Part shown: piece by piece, positions 13,331 through 24,200 of the stretch
How positions within the stretch are numbered: the stretch's first letter is position 1
How the letters are laid out: each line of letters opens with the position of its first letter
Assembly: GCA_916613615.1 (NCBI GenBank)
Contig: OU744725.1
Coordinates: 57,792,575-57,856,574, forward strand
DNA: 64,000 nucleotides
Reading direction: 5' to 3'
Source: Steromphala cineraria
Lineage: Eukaryota > Mollusca > Gastropoda > Trochida > Trochidae
Notes under the pieces: model-generated
What the model was told of the DNA's origin: nothing
The model's input: the letters and a program-made list of their open reading frames with translations, nothing else
Databases searched by the model: none
Program-made: the position numbers and the translations under genes

Positions 13331-15840
13331 GAGGTGATTTCCTTGAACAAATCTTGAACCAAGCATTTTTTGTCATATTATTGTAAGACATAGTCAAAAC
13401 GATAGTACCGGTTATACAATTTTGTTGATTGAACATGATCATAAATTACTTTTGTTATCATTATCCAAAATTATAATGAAGTAATCAGTTTCTCAAAATT
13501 TACTTCAATGTTTGAATAAAGGGAAAATAAACATTTCTTATCATTTTATTCATGAATAAAAATACTTCTGGTTCTCTGGTTTTGGTCAAAGGTGAAATGT
13601 CCGATTGGCAAAATTTAGAATCTGCATCCCTGTTGAAGAGCAGTAATTACGATTTGTCTTTTATGTGGTTTTTGTCGTGGACAATCCAGTTAACAGCATG
13701 GTTAGTGCTCAAACTTCTATGTCTTGGAGAATGATTTTCAAAATTATCATTCACTTTCCCAAAGCATTCTTTGATCCTCAGTTGAGTTTTTTTTGTCCAA
13801 AACAAATAAATTTACTTGCCAAGTGATAAGTTTTTCATAGTTTATTTTTTAATTCTAAAATTTTACTTGTATATATGGAAGTAGTTTCTATCGTTTCATT
13901 GTTGGCAGAGTATTTTCTTTTAAGTTAAAGTAAGTTTGCTTAAAATAAATGAATAACTTCATTTCGTCCTTTTTGGATCAATTAATACACGCAACTAAGG
14001 GCATATAATTAATAATCTGCAGCACAATTAGTGAGTTTTCAGGGGTGCTTATAAGGCTGATTAGATAAGTGGAAAATGTAATTAGCAGATTAATTTGTCC
14101 TAGTACATGTATACAGATGCTTTGAAGTATTGCCTTTTGCAAGATAGATGTTTAGAGAGAATTTTATACAAAAGGATATGACAATTAAGCTTTGGAATGC
14201 CAGTTGTATTACTACTTAAACAAAAATAAACAATCAAGGTTATATCTCTTTGCAATGTGGTAACAATGAATCAAATATTGACCAAAGGGTAGCGTTGTGT
14301 TATTACCCCGCTACAAAGTAAGGTATAGTCTGTATGCAAACGATTGTGACTTCAATACTATAACTTACCCACCAATGTTCTTACTGAACCACCATTTATT
14401 TTCTCCTCTTTTACCCACCAATCTAAACTTGTTTAGTCTTAAAGTGACAGTTCTATCGTGGTGGTTTTTGTGGAAACAAATTCAAGAGGAATCAGTGATG
14501 CATTCGTCAAATTGTTAAATCTAGAACAACTTAAATGTTGCCCTAACATATATGAAAATAAGTGTGAAATTATCATCCATCAACCAAATATAAGCATAAA
14601 CAGGGAAGTACTCTTGAATTTTTGTCTCCAAAAAACCCTGATATGACTATCCCTTTAATCCCTTCAGATTTGATGAACAACCTAAGCTGAATTATGAAAC
14701 AATTCATAATCTCTTTTTCTGGAGAAATCTCTGTCATATCAGTTTTGTATGAAAATGATATTTCGGTCAATGTTGCATTTTCTGTTTTCTGATACACTTT
14801 TGTGTAACATTCCAAGAAGCTTTATTTTGTAACAGACCTTACACACTTTATTCATTCCATTTATTGGTAGCAATGTTTAAACCTCCAATACATGATTCTA
14901 TAAAATCATTGATTACTTATGCTAAATGATGAAGTTTAACTGGAAATCTAATCATGGATGCAACTGAAGATTATCCTTGGAATATAATCTCAAGCATTGT
15001 TGTATCAGGGCTACACATTAAATAGAATGATTACTTAGCCATCACACATGGTCTGTTAAACTGTAGCAAACTGATAAAAATACTTCATACCTGGTATCAA
15101 TGATATGAAGAACATTATAAGGCTAATGCTGTTTTTCAGGGCATTATCATAGCAAAAGCACAAGGTCTTCTTTTAGCTGCCCAACGAAAAATGTGGTGCA
15201 ACTTTTTGTCCTTCAGTTAAAGAAAGAGTTTAAATTGTTTCACAAGTTTTGAGTTTATTCACTTATTCAAATTATTGTTATGATTTTAAAACGAAATTCT
15301 AAAGTGACGTCACTCTACTACAAAGTCATATTGGCAGTGGGTGCTCATATGATAACAAGAGCGAGATTTCCTAATAAATATATCCTTTTTAACATTAAAT
15401 GGATTTAATTTTATAGTATTGGGAGAAAGCAGCCTAGAAAAGCTTATAGTACCTGACCATACCTTTTGTCAGAAAAATGCCATAAACACCACTTGTTTAA
15501 ATACAGACTTTTTTCTGTAAGTCATAAAATCTCTCTAGAGTGCAATAGCGGATATGATTTATTCATCACTATGATATTCCTATCAAACCATGAACCCAAC
15601 TTACATTTTCTTTTGAACATTATAATATATAAACCCACCAAAGTTTTTTAACCATATTAAAAATTCATTTCTTGTCATTGGGCCATGACAGTTCATAAAT
15701 CTGTTTATTGGGAAATATTTAATCAAAGTATTTCTGATATTAAATTGATGTTTACAACTAAAACAATTTGTGCAATATTATCTTATCTTTAACAAGTTAT
15801 TTCAGGTTTGTTTTACAAACTTCATATCTTGTACATTGTC

Positions 15841-15968
15841 AGAATTTCTTTGATTTTATGGTAATAACTTCAGTAATCAAACAGAATTGTCTAGTCTTTT
15901 CTTAGAATTTCTTTTGATTTTATGGTAATAATTTAAGTAATCAAACAGAATTGTCTAGTCTTTTCTTA
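15841..15968. repeat. Two-copy 64-bp tandem duplication
   Basis: The unit starting AGAATTTCTTTGATTTTATG at 15841 is repeated almost exactly from about 15904. There are only a few differences (one extra T, ACTTCA against ATTTAA), which suggests a recent event. The function is unknown. Confidence 0.8.
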
Positions 15969-16266
15969 ACATTTTAGAAACGAAATGTTCTCCTAAAAGT
16001 TTTGTCAAGATATACAACAGCTTATTGAGAGGGAATGTTTGCAAGTACTTACACTTCATCTTCAGAGTATGGTCAATAGCTGCATGGCTTTGTGTGTGCC
16101 AAACTTCCTTACATTTCATATTGAATTTCGTGGAATAAACTTTGTTTACAATTAAATTCTCTCATGTTTTTTTTAATAACTTTGAGTAATGCAATGCTAG
16201 GCTATGTTTCAGCCATTTGCAGTCTGATTGATTTAATAAGACATCACACTTAATATACGGTAAATT

Positions 16267-16491
16267 TAGATCTATATTGCTTCCCTACACAAGCGTATAC
16301 ACCGCACAAAGCTCTGTTGATCGAGCCGTCAGATTGCCGTGAACGAAGGCTGTACCATCTTTCAAATCATGCCATTTAGCGACTTCGTCCCAGCAACCAA
16401 AGCTTTTGGGCATACTCACCGATTGGCTGGATTTGAATGACGTTACAGGTCAATCTGACAGCTCGAATTACGGATAAGCAATACAGATCTT
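16267..16491. mobile_element. MITE with imperfect inverted ends
   Basis: The left end AGATCTATATTGCTT is matched in inverse by AAGCAATACAGATCT at the right end. A second inverted pair lies further in (CGAGCCGTCAGATTG against CAATCTGACAGCTCG). The element is about 225 bp, more GC-rich than its surroundings, and non-coding. No clear target duplication is seen and the superfamily is unknown. Confidence 0.6.
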
Positions 16492-16630
16492 AACATATTA
16501 ACATTGATAAGACATGGCCAATACAAAGGTATTTTACACCAGATCATGATCGATTTACCAATCTTCACAAGGTATAATCTGCTCCAGACTCAACCAATGG
16601 CTATTTTAAACCTTACTGCATGTCCAGGAT

Positions 16631-16864
16631 TAAACAAGATGTGTTTGTGAAACACGAATGCCCCCGGATGCATCCTGCTCGCTGTGTCAAGGTCAAATGT
16701 CATGGTGTCATCTGAAAGGTCTCATCACAAGGGATCCATATGTCAAGTATCAAAGACCTAGCTCTGACCAATCAAAAGTTATGACCAAGGTTAAAGTTTT
16801 TGTGGACAGACGGAGAGGTGAAAATCAATATACCCCCGGAATCTCCGATTCGGGGGCATAAAAA
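16631..16864 (-). mobile_element. HINE-like element, family 3, copy B
   Basis: This is a reverse copy of the element at 2523-2802. The terminal hairpin GTGTTT-GTG-AAACAC sits at 16641-16655, and the other end is CGATTCGGGGGCATAAAAAT. The core carries the same TCAAGGTCAAATGTCATGG stretch, but the TCCG tract is nearly lost (only ACAGACGGAGA remains). Confidence 0.8.
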
Positions 16865-17521
16865 TGCCAGCTCTCTCAACCTTTGACAGTCACTTTAGAT
16901 TTGTTATGATTGTGCTGCACCCAAATCAAGAATAATTGTGATGAAAACTGGTGCCATTATGTCCAGTCTGATTAAAAATTGGCCCTGTTCCGGGAATAAA
17001 GGATTTAAAACATTGAAGCGACCGGGTATCGATTGTGTTCGATCAGAGTTTCCTTTACAAAGTCTTAATGCAGCCCACCCTCTTGCAAATTGCTGTAACA
17101 AGTGTATAAAATAGATTGGAAACCTAGCCTGTCCTGGAACTTAATTGGTCAATTCCTAAGGGAAAATAAAGAAAAAATTTGAAAAGTTGACAGTCCTGAC
17201 CAAAAAGTAACCAGTCCTGGCAAAAACTAGCCAGTTCAAGGACTGGCAGACGAACAATATCTTTAACACTGCCGTAACCAGTTAGCGCGGACATAACCCA
17301 TCAGTGATCCAATCAAATCTTCATTTTTAGATAGCATCTAGCAGCGATCCTGTATCTTCAATGGTAAAATGGTGTTACTTGCCCCTAGTTACTGGTACTG
17401 AAAGCTCTTGCTGGACCCTTGCAATTGACTAGATAAGCTTATGTCAGAAACATGCAACAAATGTGTATGCAATCAGACTGTAACATAGAGGAAATACCGT
17501 TTTGGTTGAGTTTGAATGCAA

Positions 17522-19158
17522 AAAAATAGAGCCATTGGCTCTGTAGCTCATCAGGCATCATATCAAGTTTGCTTTATACAGGCAAGATGAGCTAAAAATG
17601 AAACTGATGTTACCTATTACAAGAAAACCTATAAAAAAATTACAAAACAAATGTATTATTATTCAACATTTTCTAGATCGCCAGTATCAGACAGTGAAAG
17701 AAGTCCACACTAAAATATCCAAGGAGAAATAAATTTGTCATAGACTGTCATCTAATGGAGAAAAATAGGTTTTTAAGATTGTGACCCCTGTGACCCTATT
17801 TGGGGTCATGGGGTCACAAAACCTACAGTTTAGAATCCCAATTGACCAAGGAGTCTACATGCAGTCTTTCAGCTCAATAGACCTTTAGGAGCTAAAGGTG
17901 ATGATGAAAATAAGTTTTTAAGGTTGTGACCCCTGTGACCCTATTTGGGGTCATGGGGTCACGAAATCTACAATTTAGAATCCCCATTGGCCAAGGAGTC
18001 TGCACATATAATTTCAGCTCTCTATAGACCTTTTGGAACTTGAGAAGAAGATGAAAATAGGTTTTTAAGGTTGTGACCCCTGTGACCCTATTTGGGGTCA
18101 CAGGGTCAACAAAGTTACAAATTAGAATCCCCATTGTCCAAGGAGTCTGCACATATCAATATTAACTCTCCAGACCTTTTGGAACTGGAGAAGAAGATGA
18201 GAATTGGTTTTTAAGGTTGTGACCCCTGTGACCCTATTTGGGGTCATGGGGTCATGAAATCTACAATTAAGAATCCTGATTGGCCAAGGAGTCTGCACAT
18301 ATCATTTTCAACTCTATAGTCATTTTAGTACTGGAGAAGAAGATGAAAATAGGTTTTTAAGGTTGTGACCCCTGTGACCCTATTTGGGGTCACAGGTTCA
18401 CCAAAGTTACAAATTAGAATCCCCATTGTCCAAGGAGTCTGCACATATCACTTTCAACTCTCTAGTCCTTTTAGAACTGGAGAAGAAGATGAAAATAGGT
18501 TTTTAAGGTTGTGACCCTATTTGGGGTCATGGGGTCACGAAATCTACAATTTAGAATCCCCATTGGCCAAGGAGTCTGCACATATCGTTTTTAACTCTCT
18601 AGTCCTTTTAGAACTGGAGAAGAAGATGAAAATAGGTTTTTAAGGTTGTGACCCCTGTGACCCTATTTGGGGTCACAGGGTCACCAAAGTTACAAATTAG
18701 AATCTCCATTGTCCAAGGAGTCTGCACATATAATTTTTAACTCTCTACTCCTTTTGGAACTGGAGAAGAAGATGAAAATAGGTATTTAAGGTTGTGACCC
18801 CTGTGACCCTATTTGGGGTCAGAGGGTCACCAAAGTTACAAATTAGAATCCCCATTGGCCAAGGAGTCTGCACATATAATATTTAACTCTCCACTCCTTT
18901 TGGAACTGGAGAAGAAGATGAAAATAGGTTTTTAAAGTTGTGACCCCTGTGACCCTATTTGGGGTCACAGGGTCACCAAAGTTACAAATTAGAATCTTCA
19001 TATGCTAAGGTACTTGTACACAAAATTTCAGGTCTCTAATGTGTATGGTTCATGAAGAGAAGTCGAAAGTGTCAAAAGTTTACGGACGGACGGACGGACG
19101 CCGGACGACGGGCCATGCCATAAGCCCATCTGGACTTTCAGTCCTGATGAGCTAAAAA
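17522..19158 (-). mobile_element. HINE-like element, family 1, copy A, nine 146-bp monomers
   Basis: Read on the minus strand, the element opens TTTTTAGCTCATCAGGACTG, then has a TCCG tract (about 19080-19105) and nine tandem monomers. Monomer starts (GTGACCC) fall at 17781, 17926, 18073, 18219, 18365, 18511, 18648, 18794 and 18940, a spacing of about 146 bp with one 137-bp unit that lost nine bases. The 3' end has GATGAGCTACAGAGCC and the perfect hairpin at 17528-17542. Each monomer contains a near-palindrome built from TGACCC/GGGTCA. There is no coding sequence. Class assignment to HINE or pearl-type elements is inference from this plan. Confidence 0.8.
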
Positions 19159-19406
19159 GTCATTATTCTAAAAAACTTATTCCTGGGAGCAAGGTTTTAT
19201 TTAATCAGACTACAGTATTGCCTCACAAGGGAAGATGGCTTCCTAAGATTTACTGAGATGTTTGCATTGCTTGCACAGCATCATTTTAATACAGAATATC
19301 CATGTAGAACACTTTGTTACTGAAACCCACCCTTATATGCTTTATCATGTCATAATAGTGTCCATACTTGCATTACGCCTTTTCCATGTCCTCAAAGCAC
19401 TGCTAC

Positions 19407-20621
19407 TACCGTATCCTCGCGGGTATATGACCACCCTCGAACTAAAGCCCACCCCCCATTTTTCAGGGTTGAGCAGGTTGGGGTCATTCTCGGTTTATAG
19501 CCCACCCCCCAATTCTCGAGAGTGTGACACAATCGATGTCAGACGATCGAGTTAGCGATGTTAAAATTTACACCGGAAGCAAAATGCACAAGTTTACATC
19601 GATGTCATTTCTTGAAAAATAAAAATATATTGTCCTGTTGTTGTCTTTAATGACTATATACATTGTCAATAAATAAAAATAAAACAATATATTGTTTTTG
19701 AATAGTCATGCATCATTAACGTACTGTTAAATTCCAGCAGAAATCACGATGTATGTGGCTTCACTTGCATCAGCGATCGGGAATTAAAATATTTGATTCC
19801 CAAAATATAATCAGGAACTATCGCTTTATAAGGCTTGTTTTCCATTCTAAATGTTTAAAATGGCATATTTCCAAACTTATTTATCATATTTAATCAAAGT
19901 TCAAAGATATCTTTGTCAAATATATATACCTTTGCGAAAGCACGTTGATTTACTGTACTTGGAATCTCAATCGTAATTTCTTGACGACAAATAACATTAT
20001 TGATATTCTTTCGTGCTCATAATCATAATAGTTGCAAGTTTTCTTCGAATTTTATATACGTAAATATTTCAATTAACTGCATGTTGTTTTGGAAACTGTA
20101 ATATATATCGAAAATGTTAAACAAATATTTGAATATTTAGACATTTAATATTGTATCGACAATATGTTGTCATGAATTTATTACAACCACGTTTCAGTTT
20201 CATACATCGTTTTCAAATCGACTTGCTGATTGGTTGACCTACATTTCTGGGCCAATGAAAAGGCTTGTAACAAATATCTCTCTACCAGTAAACACATGCA
20301 GCAAAAGCTGTCGACTGATTATTCACGTTCGTTTTTCATGAGAATAATATTATGTAATCTGATTAAAACAAACAACAAACAATGTAAGTTAGCATTTACA
20401 ATTTCTTTTATCATTCTTTTTAATAATATACGTCTGGAAAAAGTGTCATTTGATATTTAAGAAGACCTGAACAACAGTCAAAAGTATCGATGTCAATTTT
20501 CAATGCAACTCGCATGAAGGATTTTCTTGGTTGGGGTCACTCGCGGTTTAAAGCCCATCCCCCAATTTTCAAGATATTTGTTTGCCGGGCCCCCTGATCT
20601 TATACCCGCGAGGATACGGTA
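19407..20621. mobile_element. 1.2-kb non-autonomous DNA transposon with perfect terminal inverted repeats
   Basis: The ends are perfect inverted repeats of 21 bp starting TACCGTATCCTCGCGGGTAT. If the outer TA is the target duplication, this fits Tc1/mariner-like insertion. Just inside each end a segment of about 45 bp (starting GGTTGGGGTCA, containing GGTTTA.AGCCCA.CCCCCAA) is repeated in direct rather than inverted orientation, at about 19477 and 20531. The AT-rich middle encodes nothing recognisable. A terminal fragment of the same family lies at 28837-28915. Confidence 0.8.
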
Positions 20622-20639
20622 AGCGCTAATCACAACCAT

Positions 20640-20810
20640 GTAGGTCAGTAAATCCAGTTTTCAGGTACCCATTTTATCAGCTGGGTGGACTGAATGCAAT
20701 ATGGATGAAGTGCCTTGCCCAGGGACACAACACAGGATGAGACCCAAGTCAAAACATTTTGGTGTCTCCACCGGGATTCGAAATCTGGCGTGCTCCATGG
20801 TGTATAAGGG
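20640..20810 (-). repeat. tRNA-derived SINE
   Basis: A B-box-like GATTTCGAATCCCGG is found on the minus strand near 20785. It is followed by a body containing the complement of TGCCTTGCCCAGGGACACAA, a segment common in marine invertebrate SINEs, and of CAGGTACCCATTTTATCAGC, shared with the fragment at 1566. The A-box is decayed. Confidence 0.6.
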
Positions 20811-21289
20811 ATACAAAGTTATTGCCAATCTCTGATCACGAGGAAAGTATCATTGTTATTGTCCATTTCTTAATCAAGTAATTTCTCTGAAGGTACGGTT
20901 AATCAATCTCCAACTTCGTAAATGAAAAAAGAAAATATGACAAGATTTGACAACATTATCATTTATCTAAAAGCAATGTCAATTCTTTGTACACAATATA
21001 CAGTAGCATATCTTTCACATTACCTATAAATCCAGTTCAAAACCATCTTAGAAAGAGACGTATGAGATGTAACATCCCACCTGAAGAGCTGGTTTTGCTT
21101 TGTACTGAGAATGAAGAAAGCACTTCAGACATACATAAAATAGCTCACATACATTGATCCATTGAAGTAAATGTTATTACTTATATATTCATGGACATTT
21201 CAGCACTTGCATGACAATGATATATTTCACATAGCAAAATGAAGTGATGAATATTTGAAAAATTCACTAATTAAAATCCACACCTAAAA

Positions 21290-24200
21290 TCATTTTGGTT
21301 TCAAGAGTGAAATAGTTTGAAACTGTATGCGCTTGGGCTTTGAGGAATCACCTGCCCCGTTTCCAACAGGTTTAACAGAAAGTCCAGGTGATGTCTTTGT
21401 TTCAGATGACTTATTTGAAGACAAGGGTTTCACAGAAATGCTGTTATTAGCAGAATTATTCAAAGTTTTTAAGGCTTTGTCTGTTCTGTCACTGCTCCTG
21501 TCATGCACTGACGCGTCGTTGGTTGAGTCGTCCAGTAACAAGACAAGGTCCTCGCTGCCCGTGTCAACCTCCATGGCCTGGCCGTCAGTGCTGGAGATCT
21601 GCAGAAGAAATATTCACAGAATGAACAGTGATCAACAGTGTTTGAAATAAGCATAAAATAAAAGTACCGAGGGTACAGAAGCTCACCTTAAAATGAATGA
21701 TGTGGTAATATAGTTTAATTGTGTAACCATCTTTTATATGATAATTGATTATGGCTGCCATCATGATTTTTTTATCTTTTAAAATGCTATTCTTCTGTTG
21801 GAAACCACTAGAGCTTGAACAAACATTAATACAAGAATGATATAATCATGATTTGTTAACAAGCAGTAGGTTTTTGTATAACTTTTTTGTATATCTATGG
21901 CTGAATTGGTGACCATCTTGGACTTTTTAATCTTCAAAATGCTACTTTTATTATGTGGGCATCTGTATTAATTTCATTATGATATCTTGATTGGTTTGGG
22001 AGTATTCATTTAGTCACACTCTCAACTTCCAAAGAACTTAAAAGATGATGCACATAAACATTTGGAATATATCCCTCTGAGGCTCTGACACAAATCACAA
22101 ATTCAGCTAGTGATAAGTCCAATTGCCAAAGTAAACTGTCCAGGTCAATGTCTCATGTAATTCTAACTGAAGATTTCTGAATATCTTAAATCTTGACATA
22201 TGTTAGTGCAATCTGATTGGTCAGAATAGGCTAGCAACATGGGGGTTTATGCTAATTACTAGATATGATGACCTATGATGACCTCTTGCACCTGCATGTA
22301 GCTTATGTAACTTATCCTCTTATGTAAGTTACTGTTATTCCATATAGTGAGTGTCCTCCCCTCATTTCAATATGCAATACAGATACCCTTTAGAGGAGAG
22401 TTGCAGGAGAGGGGCTGGAAGGATAGCAGGGGAAAGGGGGTGGTTGGGGGGTGGTTGGGGGGGGGGGGGGGATAGAAGGGATGGGGGTAAAAGAGAGGTT
22501 TGCAATGGAAATAATCTGGAGGTCAACTAAGTAATATGTTTATTGAAGTATCTTAACTAACAGAGAGAATTGGTGAGAAAGACTTTGTAAAATAAAATTT
22601 GTTCAGACAGCTGTTCAATGAATGCTGTTTTGAAGATGAATATTATATCTTTTATTAGCATGACAAACAAAATAAAAGATAATTAGTTATTCATTAACCA
22701 AAATTTTCAATTTGGAATAAATTTATTGCATGGGAACAAAGGAGTAAAAAACCTTACAGTTAGTGTTGGGAGTGAACAAATTTAATCATTTTAAATGCTT
22801 TTGAAAAGGATTTGTTTGAATTGAATGATCATTATAATTATCTAGATAATCATTGTTCAGACCGTAATCAGATATAGATGATTAAAAAATGTATATTTAT
22901 CCCTCACTGGTTATGTTATTTGCCATATATGAAGTCTCAGGAATTATGTAACCCACTGATGGCATGAACAACTTTTATCATTTTATGTTTTATTAAAAAG
23001 GATTTATTAAAACAGTCATGTCTCAGGCTGTTCGCAGATAAAGATGATTCATACATTTTTTTGTAACTGTATTTATAGTGTTGATAAATATTACAACAAG
23101 CGTATCAATACAAATATAATGACATTGATTTGATTGATCAGGAAATATATTCTTTTCAATGAATTTCATGAAACCTAATTGAAAATTCAATATAATTGAC
23201 ATATTGACCATCTTGGATTCTTGATAATAAAATAAATGCGTCTTTGTCAGGAATCACTATAATATAAAAAAATACTCACTTTTCAGAATGATATCTTAAT
23301 TGATTTAGTAGGAGTAGTACTTGGCCTGAAATCTAATTGAAAAATAATGACTTCTATGATGACATGTTGTTCCCAGAACCCCTTCAGCATGATATAATTA
23401 TCATTAAGTTTTACAGGTATTTATAAAACACATGGTATTGGAACTGGAACCTGATACAAAATACCTCTATTATTAACTTATCATGTAGATTACTGTACAT
23501 AAAAGCAGATTCTTGACTTGTTAATATTAACTCATCATGCAGATTGTTGTACACAAAAGCTGATTCTTGACTTGTTTAAATTGTTATTTGTAAAAAGTAT
23601 TACTATTATTAGAATACAAGTATACTTTTCATTAAGACAATTTATATACTTTCCATAAAGTCCATTATGTTCTATTTATCAATTAGGTCAGGATTACTAT
23701 GCAACATACCATCAGGCAGGGCTGCTAGCCCAAGATCCTTAAGGAGAGTGTAGCAATTTGTGTATTTGGCTTTGTGTACGTATATTTGGAGAAGCACCCT
23801 AGTGTGCCGAGCATGTTAACCTGAACTCTGGCTAAGCCCTTATGTGTGGTATTAAAAGACTTGACCTGAGAGAACATGAATTGTTGTGAAAAATATATAT
23901 AATTTCACAAAATATAGTTAGCTTATGTCCTAAATTGATTTTGTGTCAAGAAGAACTTCTGTTAGATATAGAAATGGTACAAATATGAGTAAAACACAGG
24001 AACTGGAACCTGATGCAAAATCTTTCCACATCAACTTATCATGTAGATTGCTAAACACAAAGCTGATTGTTGACAAATTTTGTGTAAGTTGTTTTTCTTA
24101 GAAAGAACATATCACTGTCATGAGAATACAAGTCTAATTTCCATAACTCTTATTGCATACACATGGCCATATAGCATAATGCTCTACCATATCAATTGGG

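Larger units (their letters stand above)
11073..16266. other. Gene-free spacer after TULP4
   Basis: This very AT-rich DNA lies between the convergent 3' ends of TULP4 and CHAF1B. No open frame here has recognisable protein content. It contains a SINE tail fragment (13272-13330) and a 64-bp tandem duplication (15841-15968). The rest (11.1-13.2 and 13.4-15.8 kb) shows nothing I can name. Some may be TULP4 3' UTR if distal polyadenylation sites are used. Confidence 0.5.

Noticed and set aside
17522..19158. CRISPR-like array
   Set aside because: Repeats of 146 bp without spacers, in a eukaryotic genome, within a transposon with defined ends.
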